The translations under genes and the position numbers were made by a program. The notes under the pieces are model-generated. The model was not told the DNA's origin. It saw only the letters and a list, made by a program, of their open reading frames with translations, and did no database searches. Source: Collinsella ihumii (GTDB lineage: Bacteria > Actinomycetota > Coriobacteriia > Coriobacteriales > Coriobacteriaceae). Taken from it: a DNA stretch of 64,000 bases. This document shows positions 17,514 to 26,319 of this stretch, one piece after another. The stretch covers positions 1 through 64,000 of the forward strand of contig NZ_FCOU01000005.1 of NCBI RefSeq assembly GCF_900046475.1, in the 5' to 3' direction. Each line of letters starts with the position of its first letter. The stretch's first letter is position 1.

Positions 17514-18003
17514 TTACGCCTCGTGATAGCGGATCAGCGGGGCGCCGAAGGACACGAGCTCGCCGTCGGTCGCCATGATCTCGTCGATCACGCAGTCGAC
17601 CGGAGCGGTGACCTCGCTCATCATCTTCATGGCCTCGAGCAAGCAAACCGTATCGCCCTTCTTGACGCGGTCGCCGGGCTGGACATAGGGGTCCTTGTCG
17701 GGCGACGGGGCGACGTAGAACGTACCGACGAGCGGAGCGGTGATGCAGGGACCGTCCGCTGCCGCGGGCTCCTCGGACGCAGGCGTGGGCGCGGGCGCAG
17801 CGGGTGCCACGGAAGCGGCAGGGGCAGCGGGCGCGACCGGCGACCGGAGCGGCAGGGGCGGCAGCAATCGCCGCGGGCGCCGGCACGCAGCCGGGCTTTT
17901 CGAGCTCGATGGTGGTGTCGCCACTCGTGATCTTCATGCGGCCGATGCCGCTCGTGTCAAAACGACCCATGAGGTCGATGATGTCCTGAGTTTTCATAGC
18001 CAT
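17514..18003 (-). CDS. accB: Biotin carboxyl carrier protein AccB, reading frame interrupted in the linker
   Basis: The N-terminal part (MKTQDIIDLMGRFD...) starts at ATG 18003 or 17997 behind AAAGGAGG, while the biotinyl domain (LEAMKMMSEV, biotin-Lys in MKM) continues in another frame down to 17514. The break is in the Ala/Pro linker, where GCGACCG occurs twice in tandem (plus strand 17833-17846). Removing one 7-mer restores a single frame of about 160 residues, the normal length. AccB is expected to be essential, so an assembly error or a recent slippage mutation is more likely than real loss. The 5' end lies close behind the terminator of acpP. Confidence 0.85.
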
Positions 18004-18110
18004 GTGCATGGACCTCCTTTGTTCGGGAAACACTGGTCGTTTGCCTCCGGGGCGAGGCGCCCGTCTGCGGCGCCGGCTCGGAACCAATCGATCAGCGCAT
18101 CCCGCGAAGC

Positions 18111-18149
18111 ATAAATAAAACCGGGCAGAGCGCACGGCCCTGCCCGGTT
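18111..18149 (-). terminator. Terminator after acpP
   Basis: AACCGGGCAG (18119-18128) pairs with CTGCCCGGTT (18140-18149), followed on the minus strand by UUUUAUUUA. It separates acpP from accB and should let ACP be made in excess over the downstream enzymes, with readthrough or a separate promoter feeding the rest. Confidence 0.82.
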
Positions 18150-18164
18150 CTCGGCTCGGATATG

Positions 18165-18395
18165 TTACTGAGCCTTGTTCTCCAGGTAGTCGGCCAGATC
18201 GCCAACGGTCTTGAACTGGTCGAGCTCGGCGTCGTCGATCTCGCAGTCGAAGGCCTCCTCGAGAGCCATGACGAGCTCCATGGCGGCCAGGGAGTCAGCG
18301 CCCAGGTCCTCCTCGAGCTTGGCCTCGCGGGTGACCTTCTCAAGGTCGCAACCGACGGTCTCGGAGATGACCTCGCGCATCTTCTCGAAATCCAT
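18165..18395 (-). CDS. acpP: Acyl carrier protein AcpP
   Basis: 76 residues, acidic four-helix protein. The phosphopantetheine attachment site is S35 in GADSLAAME. GGAAGGAG precedes the ATG at 18395; a longer frame starting further upstream has no signal. It is the first gene of the fatty-acid operon and carries its own terminator. Confidence 0.95.
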   Translation of the reverse strand: MDFEKMREVISETVGCDLEKVTREAKLEEDLGADSLAAMELVMALEEAFDCEIDDAELDQFKTVGDLADYLENKAQ

Positions 18396-18560
18396 GACAA
18401 CTCCTTCCCGAGCGCGCCATTCGTCTGCGCTCGAATCCGAAACGCACGCAGCGCGCACGCCCCTGTCTGCAAAACTCGCTAAAGCATTTTAGTTAAAAAT
18501 TTTGAGATGTTGACGACGCAACATCTCTACGCAGGAACTGCACAATCCGGCATTGTGGCT
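18396..18560 (-). promoter_or_regulatory. Promoter region of the fatty-acid operon
   Basis: An AT-rich stretch (CTCAAAATTTTTAACTAAAAT on the minus strand, 18487-18507) stands out against GC-rich surroundings. TAAAAT could be a -10 box; a candidate -35, GTCAAC, lies 17 bp upstream inside the adjacent palindrome. The core boxes are weak guesses. Confidence 0.45.
18505..18528. promoter_or_regulatory. Candidate operator: 9-bp inverted repeat upstream of acpP
   Basis: GAGATGTTG (18505-18513) and CAACATCTC (18520-18528) form a perfect inverted repeat with a 6-bp spacer, overlapping the region where the acpP promoter should be. Size and symmetry suit a MarR dimer such as the regulator at 8339-8821, but this is inference. 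Confidence 0.5.
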
Positions 18561-18660
18561 GGTAAAGATTGGTAAACGAGTCGTAAGGAGGTATACGGAA
18601 AGGCCGCATACGGGACAGCTCCCGCACGCGGCCCTGAAACCCTTGAGTTGCGATGGGATC

Positions 18661-21336
18661 CTATTCGGTGCGCAGCGCCGTGACCGGGTCCTTCTTCGCG
18701 GCCATGCGGCTGGGCGCCACGCCGGCGACGAGCGAGAGCACGACCGAGATGAGCACCAGTGCGACACCGGCGCCGACGGGCACCGCCGCGAGGTCGGCCA
18801 CGCCCGCCACCTGCTCGATGATCATGTTGGCAGGGATGTCCAGCAGGACCGTGACCGCGATGCCCAGCACGCCGGAGACGAATCCGATGATGAACGTCTC
18901 TGCCGTGAAGATGCGGCTCACGTCGCGCTTGCTCGCGCCGATAGCGCGCAGGATACCGATCTCCTTGGTGCGCTCGAGCACGGAGATGTAGGTGATGATG
19001 CCGATCATGATCGAGCTCACCACCAGCGAAATCGCTACGAACGCGATGAGGATGTAGGTGATGGCGTTCACGATATCGGTCACGCTCGACATCAGCGTCC
19101 CCACGATATCGGTGTACTGGATCTCGGTCCCCTCGCCCGATGCGGCGATGTCGTCGTTGTACTCGGCGATGAGGTTGTCGACGTACTCTTTGGCCTCGAA
19201 GTCGTTGGGGTAGATGTTGATGGAGTACGGATCGTCCAGGTCCGCGACGCCGAGCTTCTCCAGATTGCCGTCATAGGTCGCGTTGTCGGTCTGCTGGGAC
19301 ATCTGGCGCGAGAAGGCGGAGGCGATCTCCTCGTCCGATAGGCCCTCGCTTCTCAGCTGGTCGACGTAGGCCTGCAGCTGGGCACCCTGCTCGGCGGGCA
19401 TTTGGGAGATCAGGGCCTCGACGCCCTCCATGGTGAGCTCGTCGGTCGAAGAATCCTGGAAGGGCATGCCGGTGAAGATATCCGTCGAGGGATTGCCCTG
19501 CTGGGCCTCCACGACGGCGCTGTCGTTAACGAGGCCGACCATGTGCTCCATAAGCTCAGGTGTATACAGGACGGCGCCCCAGTTGCTACCCGAATCGTTG
19601 TCCTCCGAAGGGCGCACGATGCCCACGACGCGCACCTCTTCGGCGCTGTTGACCACATCGGTCATGTAGGCGTCGTCATCCTCCATATCAAGCCAGGTGC
19701 CGTCGTCCTGCTCTGCGTACTTGGAGCTCTCGGGCACGAGCTTGAACGCGAGATCCATGAGCTCGTCATAGGTGTAGCTCGTCTGCTCGACCTCCTCGAC
19801 ACGCTTGCCGGCGATGACGTCGGCCATCATGCCGCGCAGGTCGGACTGATCGAGCAGCCCGAGCGCGTAGAGCGTGTAGTCCGAGATGCGGTCGTTGCGG
19901 TCGACGTAGATGACGACCTCGTTCCAGCTCTCGGGCATGCGGCCGGCAACGATGTCGTAGTCGCGATCCCACAGCTCGCGGTTGGGGAGCAGCGCCGTCC
20001 ATACGTCATAGCTCGAACCGCTCGTCCCCGACATGGAGCTCATCATCTCGGTCTGTGTCGAGCCGGAAGTCGAGAAGCCGAGCGAGTCCATCACGGTCGC
20101 GGGGTTGACCTGCACCGGGCCATCCGACGTATCGGACTTGTAGACGTTGAGCGGCGTGTCGTAGCTGTACTCTATCGCGGTCACGTAATCGTTGATGTCA
20201 CCGGGGTTGGAGTCGAGCCACTTCTTGATGGCCTCCATGTCGTTCTCGTTAGCACCGTCGGCGACGCTGGTCACCATATCGGTCACCAGGTCTTTCGACT
20301 CGACCTCGCCCGATGTGTTCTCGGATGCCGCCTCTCCGGCGGTCCCCATCATGGACGTCATCATGCTCGCGATGTCGATCGAGGTCTCCTGGATCGTGAG
20401 CGGGTAGTCGCCCATCGTCGATTCCTCGGTCTCGGCGATATAGTTCTGCGCTCCATCCGACAGCGACAGAATCAGCGCGATGCCGATGATGCCGATCGAC
20501 CCCGCGAACGCCGTGAGAAACGTGCGCCCCTTCTTGGTCATGAGGTTGTTGAACGACAGCATGATGGCCGATAGATAGCTCATGCCCCGCTTGCCCTTGC
20601 GCGCATCGGCGACGGCGTGCTCTTGGATCTGTTCTTCGGTGAGGTACTCGACCTGGGAGTCGACGGGATTGGAATCGCTTATCAGAACGCCGTCTGAGAT
20701 GCGAACGATGCGATCCGAATACTCCTCGGCGAGCTGAGGGTTATGGGTCACCATGATGACCAGGCGATCGCGCGACAGACGCTTCAGGATCTCCATGACC
20801 TCGACGGAGGTGTCGGTATCGAGCGCGCCCGTCGGCTCGTCTGCCAGGATGATCTCGGGATCGTTGACGATGGCGCGCGCGATGGCGACGCGCTGCATCT
20901 GACCACCGGAGAGCTGGTTGGGGCGCTTGTGCATATGCTCAGCCAAGCCGACCTGCACCAAAGCCTCCTCGGCGCGCTGCCGGCGCTCCGCCTTGGGTGC
21001 ACCCGAGAGCAACAGCGCCATCTCCACGTTCGCGATGACGCTCTGATGGGGGATCAGGTTGTAGCTCTGGAAGACGAAGCCCACGGAATGGTTTCGATAC
21101 GTATCCCAGTCGCGATCGAGGTAGCTTTTGGTCGATCGTCCGTTGATGACGAGGTCGCCGCGGGTGTACTGGTCGAGTCCGCCGATGATGTTGAGCAACG
21201 TGGTCTTGCCGCAGCCGGACTGGCCGAGGATGCTCACGAATTCCTGGTCACGGAAGGTAACCGATATGCCCTTCAGCGCATGGACGACGGAATCACCTGC
21301 CGGATAGTCCTTGGTAATGCCTTTGAGTTCGAGCAC
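18661..21336 (-). CDS. ABC transporter ATP-binding and permease fusion, MacB/FtsX type
   Basis: 891 residues. The N-terminal ATPase (about 1-230) contains GQSGCGKTT, LSGGQMQRVAIARA and LADEPTGALD, the MacB/LolD class. From about residue 255 there is a first membrane helix, a large extracytoplasmic region (about 295-750) rich in Asp/Ser/Thr, and three C-terminal helices with an FtsX domain (ERTKEIGILRAIGASKRDV). The start is GTG at 21336 behind AAAGGAGA. Family members export peptides, antibiotics or lipids by mechanotransmission; the substrate cannot be read from sequence. It is monocistronic. Confidence 0.88.
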   Translation of the reverse strand: MLELKGITKDYPAGDSVVHALKGISVTFRDQEFVSILGQSGCGKTTLLNIIGGLDQYTRGDLVINGRSTKSYLDRDWDTYRNHSVGFVFQSYNLIPHQSVIANVEMALLLSGAPKAERRQRAEEALVQVGLAEHMHKRPNQLSGGQMQRVAIARAIVNDPEIILADEPTGALDTDTSVEVMEILKRLSRDRLVIMVTHNPQLAEEYSDRIVRISDGVLISDSNPVDSQVEYLTEEQIQEHAVADARKGKRGMSYLSAIMLSFNNLMTKKGRTFLTAFAGSIGIIGIALILSLSDGAQNYIAETEESTMGDYPLTIQETSIDIASMMTSMMGTAGEAASENTSGEVESKDLVTDMVTSVADGANENDMEAIKKWLDSNPGDINDYVTAIEYSYDTPLNVYKSDTSDGPVQVNPATVMDSLGFSTSGSTQTEMMSSMSGTSGSSYDVWTALLPNRELWDRDYDIVAGRMPESWNEVVIYVDRNDRISDYTLYALGLLDQSDLRGMMADVIAGKRVEEVEQTSYTYDELMDLAFKLVPESSKYAEQDDGTWLDMEDDDAYMTDVVNSAEEVRVVGIVRPSEDNDSGSNWGAVLYTPELMEHMVGLVNDSAVVEAQQGNPSTDIFTGMPFQDSSTDELTMEGVEALISQMPAEQGAQLQAYVDQLRSEGLSDEEIASAFSRQMSQQTDNATYDGNLEKLGVADLDDPYSINIYPNDFEAKEYVDNLIAEYNDDIAASGEGTEIQYTDIVGTLMSSVTDIVNAITYILIAFVAISLVVSSIMIGIITYISVLERTKEIGILRAIGASKRDVSRIFTAETFIIGFVSGVLGIAVTVLLDIPANMIIEQVAGVADLAAVPVGAGVALVLISVVLSLVAGVAPSRMAAKKDPVTALRTE

Positions 21337-21500
21337 CGAATCTCCTTTGGGATATGTGGATCGGCGAAAGGCCGCCTCGAGTTCCGAATGCAGTTATCCT
21401 ACCCACTCGATGCGGCAGCATACGAAAAAGAATGGGGCCACGGCAGCAAAGTGGCCACATCGGACACATGGGGCAGGGACTGGATGCGAATGGCGCTGAA

Positions 21501-21543
21501 ATCATGGGTAGTATGCCGGAAAACCCGGCATACTACCCATGAT
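21501..21543. repeat. Perfect 19-bp palindrome
   Basis: ATCATGGGTAGTATGCCGG (21501-21519) pairs perfectly with 21525-21543 around a 5-nt loop. No U-tract follows on either strand in the right position. Confidence 0.75.
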
Positions 21544-21596
21544 GTAATGTTTTTCTATAGTTATTATTTATTTAAATATGTTGCTCAAACAAAAAA

Positions 21597-21733
21597 GGGA
21601 CTTTTGGGTACATTATTCATGGGTCCGTAAGTAGATGGCCTGATAGATATCTTTTTATATATTTTAACAGTATTGAATATTATCTACCTATAGGTCTACT
21701 CAGAGGGTCTCAAAATATGTACCCAAAAGTCCC
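21597..21733. repeat. AT-rich element with 16-bp terminal inverted repeats, MITE-like
   Basis: GGGACTTTTGGGTACA (21597-21612) and TGTACCCAAAAGTCCC (21718-21733) are perfect inverted repeats enclosing about 105 bp of AT-rich DNA. No clear target duplication flanks it. It could be a small non-autonomous element or a large RNA stem. Confidence 0.6.
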
Positions 21734-21819
21734 GTTTTCGTTTTGGCCTCCCCTCTCATCGGCACCTCGCACCCCTTGAGACGTGTTCATTTTGCTGAAG
21801 GCGGGCGCGGACCGCTTTC

Positions 21820-23130
21820 ATGCAGCACAATGGTTCTGTTTTGACCCACACCCAGCGCTCGATTGGATCGTTCATGCCAAAGCCCTCCGCCCCGCTCAAG
21901 CAAAAGCGCGTCACAGCCGACGGGCCGTGCCCGGTTATGCGTTCGTGCGGCGGCTGCGCCTGGCTTGGCATGCCCTATCGCAAACAGCTTGCCCGTAAGC
22001 AGCAGGCCACCGAGGGGCTCTTCGCCCCGCTCATCGCACGCCATCAGTGGGATGTCTCCATCGATCCCGTGCGAGGCATGGGAGGTTGCGCCGGTGAGGG
22101 GTCGCTTCCAGCTCCGCGCGCATTCCGCTACAAAGCGGTCACCCCGTTTGCACCCAGCCAGCACGGAGGGGTGCGCTGCGGGTTTTTCGCACGGGGCACC
22201 CACCGCATCGTGCACGTTCCGGACTGCATCGTAGAGGCGCCTGACGCCCGGCATATCCTCAACGCGGTGGCGCACGCAGCAGAATCCTGCCACATCCCCG
22301 CCTACAACGAGGACACCCACCGCGGCCTGCTGCGCTACGCCGTCCTCCGCATGGGATGGCGCACCGACGAGGCCATGCTGACGCTCGTGACGAGTCAGCG
22401 ACAGCTGCCGCGCTATCGAGCCTTCATCGAGGCCCTTCAGCGTATCGACGGGCGCATCACCACGATCGCCCAAAACGTCAACCCTCGTGTCACCAACGCG
22501 ATCTTGGGCAACGACACGCACATCCTCTTCGGTCGTACCCACCTGCGTGATGAGCTGCTCGGATGCACCTTCGACATCTCCCCCACCGCGTTCTACCAGA
22601 CGAACCCCGCACAGACGGAGGTGCTCTATCAGCTCGCCATCGAAGGCATGGGGCTTAAAGAGGGGGACGTTCTGATGGACGCCTACTGCGGCAGCGGCAC
22701 CATCGGCCTGTGCGCCGCGCAGACAGCATCGGATGCGGGGGTCAACGTTCAGGTCATCGGCGTCGAGCGCAACGCCGCCGGCGTCGCCGATGCAAAGCGC
22801 AACGCGCAGCTGAACAGCCTTGAGCAGCGCGCGCGATTCATCAACGATGACGCCACCTCGTATATGAAGCGCGCCGCCGAGCTAGGCGAGCGCGTCGACG
22901 TGCTGTGCTTCGACCCGCCGCGAGCGGGCTCTACGCCCGCATGCCTCGACGCGGCGTGCGCGATGGCTCCCCGCCGCATCGTCTACGTCAGCTGCAACCC
23001 TCAGACACAGGTGCGCGACATCGAGCATCTCGCACGCGGGGGATATCGTCTAACGCGTCTGACGCCCGTTGACATGTTCCCCCACACTGAGCATGTGGAG
23101 ACGGTCGCGATTTTGAACAGGGTATTATAA
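21820..23130 (+). CDS. 23S rRNA (uracil-5-)-methyltransferase, RumA/RlmCD family
   Basis: Up to 436 residues. An N-terminal cysteine cluster (CPVMRSCGGC) suits the Fe-S site of RumA-type enzymes. The SAM-binding motif DAYCGSGTIGL, the catalytic Cys in YVSCNPQTQ and the late Glu in HTEHVETVAIL mark the TrmA/RumA family, which makes 5-methyluridine. No separate TRAM domain is obvious. The start is uncertain: ATG 21820 or ATG 21874 (MPKPSAP); neither has a strong ribosome site. Confidence 0.88.
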   Translation: MQHNGSVLTHTQRSIGSFMPKPSAPLKQKRVTADGPCPVMRSCGGCAWLGMPYRKQLARKQQATEGLFAPLIARHQWDVSIDPVRGMGGCAGEGSLPAPRAFRYKAVTPFAPSQHGGVRCGFFARGTHRIVHVPDCIVEAPDARHILNAVAHAAESCHIPAYNEDTHRGLLRYAVLRMGWRTDEAMLTLVTSQRQLPRYRAFIEALQRIDGRITTIAQNVNPRVTNAILGNDTHILFGRTHLRDELLGCTFDISPTAFYQTNPAQTEVLYQLAIEGMGLKEGDVLMDAYCGSGTIGLCAAQTASDAGVNVQVIGVERNAAGVADAKRNAQLNSLEQRARFINDDATSYMKRAAELGERVDVLCFDPPRAGSTPACLDAACAMAPRRIVYVSCNPQTQVRDIEHLARGGYRLTRLTPVDMFPHTEHVETVAILNRVL

Positions 23131-23298
23131 AATAAGTTGATAATGATACTGATATTATAGTATTATTATATTTTTGATATGATAACACTAAAACTAGATA
23201 TATATGCTGCAACTAGAGCCACATTTTCTTCCAAGAAGTGTAGTATCATTTTGTTGTTGAAAAAGACATCGTTCGTGTAGTAGTCGGGTGCTACGCAT
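23131..23298 (+). promoter_or_regulatory. Promoter region and leader of the Pel operon
   Basis: Very AT-rich. A TTGATA box (23137-23142), 18-bp spacer and TATTAT box (23161-23166) form a good sigma-A-type promoter, giving a leader of roughly 125 nt before pelD. No recognised riboswitch class was seen in the leader. Confidence 0.5.
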
Positions 23299-25416
23299 AT
23301 GAACTTCTTATTCGTTGGAGCCTGTGACACGGCGGGTAGCTCCATCGCCACGCGCATGTACCGTGAGGGCCATCACATCGCATGGCTCACGGATGAACCC
23401 ACGCTGCCGCTCTGGGGAGACAAGATCCATGGAAAGGTCTTTCGCAGCAGCATCACCCCAAAAACGTGCAAGCAAATCCTCGAAGGAGAGGCAGCCGACT
23501 ACCTCATTTTTCTAACCGCCCCTTGGCGTGAAAAGACAAGTAGGAGCAAGAGCGCATACGGATCGCTCCTGAGCACCCTGAACGTCGTGCTGAGGACAGC
23601 CGCGGCGGCCAAAACGAAGCGAATCTGCCTCCTTTCGAGCGACCAGCTGGCTGACGACCATCTCCTCAATCCCGAACTTGAAGAGCTGCGTGCAGCCGAA
23701 CGCATGGCAGCCTCGTTCAGCAAACAGAACAACATGAGCCTGCTCATTTTGCGCATGGGCCTCTTGTTCAGCGATGACATCACAACTGCCACGCTTGTTG
23801 AACAGCTGATACACGACATGACAGAAGACGATGTCCCTCGCATCCCCTTCACCGCCGATTCCGAGCTTGACCTGCTGTGCGCATCTGATTTAGCAGAGGC
23901 GTTCCTTCGACTCGTAAACCTCAACACCATGGGAACGCACACCGTGTTGACCGGGTCCCCTGTAACCGCGCGCACGCTCTGCACATCGGTCGCACACGTC
24001 GCTCATTACAGCGGGGAGATTGAATACGGAGGCACACAATACCTTTGCGACGAACGGCCTTCAGACGAGATACGCCTCCTCACCGGCTGGATGCCTTTCT
24101 ATCTGTTCACCGAGAAAGGCGAGTTGTTTCTACAAAAGAGTCTCTCTCGCAAGACTGTGGTTCAAGAAGAGGAAGAAAGACGCACCTGGTTGCAGGTGCT
24201 CCGAAGCCATTCGTTTGCCTGGGCAACCATCCAGAACTTTTTGCTCTTCGCCGTCGCCGCAACAACTTCAGCGCTAACCGAAGATTGGAGCGACCTGCGA
24301 TACGTCGACGTCCGCCTTCTCTATGTGGTGATCATCGCCATCACCTTCGGCATGCGGCAAGGACTGATAGCTACGGCGCTCGCCTGCTGCAGCTACGCCG
24401 TGAGCCTACTGAACTCAGGAATCGACTTGTCGTATCTGCTCTACAACGTCGGCACGTGGATTCCGTTCATCATTTACGGTGTAGCTGGTGCGTTCGGAGG
24501 CTATTGGAGCGATAAGAAAAACGATGAATACGATACGCTTCAAAGAGAGAAAGATGAGCTTAATCAACGCTATGACCTGCTCAAGCGGCTATATCGAGAA
24601 GTTGTGTCGCTCAAAAACCAGCTGCAGAAGCAAATCGTTGTTTCCAAAGAGAGCTTCACTCGCATGTACTCCATCATGTCGGAATTGGATTCCACCGATC
24701 AGCGCATGCTCATGGCACGCACCGTACGCGTAGCAGAGCAAGTCATGAATTGCGAGGGCGCGGCATTCTACATCCTCGCAGGGAAGCGTCATCAGTGGGC
24801 TCGCCTATCGGTTTGCTCAGCAGCATGGTCTCCCAATCTCCAGCGAAGCAAAGATCTTACCTCCATGCCAACACTGTACACCAGAATCATGGATGGAAAG
24901 ATTTTCGTAAACACCGATCTTATGGCCGGATACCCATCCATGGCCATGCCGGTTATGCAAGGCAGCACGCCAAAGGCACTGGTCACCATCTACAACATTC
25001 CTTTGGAAAACTTCACGACCGACTATGAGAACCGTTTCCAAACACTCGTGCAGATGATTCAAGACTACCTGGTCAAAGCACTTGAGCACGAGCGAAAAAA
25101 TCGCGACAGGCTCTTTCTGCCCGGCACGCGCATCTATAACGCAAAGGCGTTCTCTAAAGAGCTGGAAACCCTACGCACCATCGACAAAGAATTCGGCTGC
25201 CCGTTTTCCCTGGGCCGCCTGAATTGTACCGACGGGGCGACCAGCCTTAAGGCGCTCTATAAACGAGCTGAACCGCTTCTGCGCAGCACCGATCTCATCG
25301 GCGTCGGACCAGACGGCAGCGCACATGCCCTGTTCTTATATGTCGACGACTCCGCCCGTGCCCAACTGAGCGCGCGTCTCGCATCCAAAGGCCTCTCGGT
25401 AACGTGGGAGGACTAG
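23299..25416 (+). CDS. pelD: PelD-like c-di-GMP receptor with N-terminal SDR domain
   Basis: 705 residues. An N-terminal NAD(P)-dependent epimerase-like domain (about 1-290, start FVGACDTAGSS) precedes four membrane helices (about 305-405), a coiled coil (about 410-455), a GAF domain (about 470-610) and a degenerate GGDEF domain. In the last, the RxxD I-site is kept as RSTD (R662, D665) while the GGDEF signature is replaced by GPDGS, so it should bind c-di-GMP without making it, as established for PelD. First gene of a five-gene pel set in the order pelD-pelE-pelA-pelF-pelG known from Gram-positive bacteria. No diguanylate cyclase is in the window. The gene has lower GC than its flanks. Confidence 0.85.
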   Translation: MNFLFVGACDTAGSSIATRMYREGHHIAWLTDEPTLPLWGDKIHGKVFRSSITPKTCKQILEGEAADYLIFLTAPWREKTSRSKSAYGSLLSTLNVVLRTAAAAKTKRICLLSSDQLADDHLLNPELEELRAAERMAASFSKQNNMSLLILRMGLLFSDDITTATLVEQLIHDMTEDDVPRIPFTADSELDLLCASDLAEAFLRLVNLNTMGTHTVLTGSPVTARTLCTSVAHVAHYSGEIEYGGTQYLCDERPSDEIRLLTGWMPFYLFTEKGELFLQKSLSRKTVVQEEEERRTWLQVLRSHSFAWATIQNFLLFAVAATTSALTEDWSDLRYVDVRLLYVVIIAITFGMRQGLIATALACCSYAVSLLNSGIDLSYLLYNVGTWIPFIIYGVAGAFGGYWSDKKNDEYDTLQREKDELNQRYDLLKRLYREVVSLKNQLQKQIVVSKESFTRMYSIMSELDSTDQRMLMARTVRVAEQVMNCEGAAFYILAGKRHQWARLSVCSAAWSPNLQRSKDLTSMPTLYTRIMDGKIFVNTDLMAGYPSMAMPVMQGSTPKALVTIYNIPLENFTTDYENRFQTLVQMIQDYLVKALEHERKNRDRLFLPGTRIYNAKAFSKELETLRTIDKEFGCPFSLGRLNCTDGATSLKALYKRAEPLLRSTDLIGVGPDGSAHALFLYVDDSARAQLSARLASKGLSVTWED

Positions 25417-25419
25417 GTT

Positions 25420-26319
25420 ATGGACATGATCTTATGCATACTTCTGGCAATACATGTCATTCTCTCCCTCGTCTACCCATGGGACTGGTTCCAGACCTAT
25501 GGCCGTATTCAAGAAGCCATCGTTCGTATGGTGATCAGCCTCTTCCTCCCACTTGTGGGAGTTGTCACCATGAAACTCGTTGACTACTTCTATGAGCAGA
25601 ACCCATACGCCCAGATGGATGAACTCTATTTGGATCGAGGAGAATTGACTGACGAACTGCAGCTTCTTCGCGCCGTCGATTCGCAGCAAGCCGCCAAAAC
25701 CGCCCCAGGCGTAGACGTGCTCCAGCTGGAAAACTATGACGAGCGTCGCCGAATGGTTATGAACACGCTGCGTCAATCCGATACCGCCGACTACATGGAC
25801 GTACTGCGCCGAGCACTTGTCAACGAGGATCGTGAGACGTCCCATTATGCCAGCGTCGTGATCATGGACCTTCAGGAGCGCATGCAGAGACAGCTCGTCG
25901 CCGTTGAGCGGCGTCTTCGCGAGGATCCCGACAACCCTGATGCGCTTTATGCACTTGAAGAGGAGCTGTACAGCATTATCCGCAGCGAGGTCATTGACGA
26001 AAACAGCCTGCCGCGATATTACAACCGCTATATTCAGGTTTCCGATGAGCTCTTAGCACAGGCTTCGCCAAGTGCCGAGTGCTTCCATCGACGCATCAAA
26101 GTCGATCTCAAGACGCACGATAGCACCCATGCCAAAGAGACCGCCGAGCGGTTCCTTACGAGCAATCCGGACAGCGAAGATGCGGTTGTGGACATGATCA
26201 ATGTGTGTGTCCAACTCAATGATCGCGCCGGACTGGACAGACTCCTTGACAACCTTGGCAGCATGCCCGTAGTGCTCACTGAACGTTCCCTGCAATACAT
26301 CAGGTATTTGAGGAGGTAG
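25420..26319 (+). CDS. pelE: PelE-like membrane protein with TPR-type repeats
   Basis: 299 residues. Two hydrophobic segments at the N-terminus (about 3-20 and 33-55) are followed by a cytoplasmic helical region of TPR-like character with many paired helices (DPDNPDALYALEEELYSI and similar). PelE in the known system has this layout and scaffolds the PelD-PelF-PelG membrane complex. It starts 3 nt after pelD, and pelA follows directly behind an AGGAGG in its last codons. The assignment depends on position and architecture, since PelE sequences are poorly conserved. Confidence 0.75.
   Translation: MDMILCILLAIHVILSLVYPWDWFQTYGRIQEAIVRMVISLFLPLVGVVTMKLVDYFYEQNPYAQMDELYLDRGELTDELQLLRAVDSQQAAKTAPGVDVLQLENYDERRRMVMNTLRQSDTADYMDVLRRALVNEDRETSHYASVVIMDLQERMQRQLVAVERRLREDPDNPDALYALEEELYSIIRSEVIDENSLPRYYNRYIQVSDELLAQASPSAECFHRRIKVDLKTHDSTHAKETAERFLTSNPDSEDAVVDMINVCVQLNDRAGLDRLLDNLGSMPVVLTERSLQYIRYLRR

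Larger units (their letters stand above)
21337..21819. other. Intergenic region, partly AT-rich, with two inverted repeats
   Basis: The region separates the divergent ABC transporter and rRNA methyltransferase. It holds the hairpin at 21501-21543 and the long-range inverted repeat at 21597-21733. From about 21540 to 21720 base composition drops sharply to AT-rich. No coding frame or tRNA is supported. Confidence 0.5.

Noticed and set aside
14996-17578. 860-codon plus-strand frame opposite the acc genes
   Set aside because: It is antisense to accA-accD-accC-accB, all with clear catalytic motifs; no ribosome site or domain.
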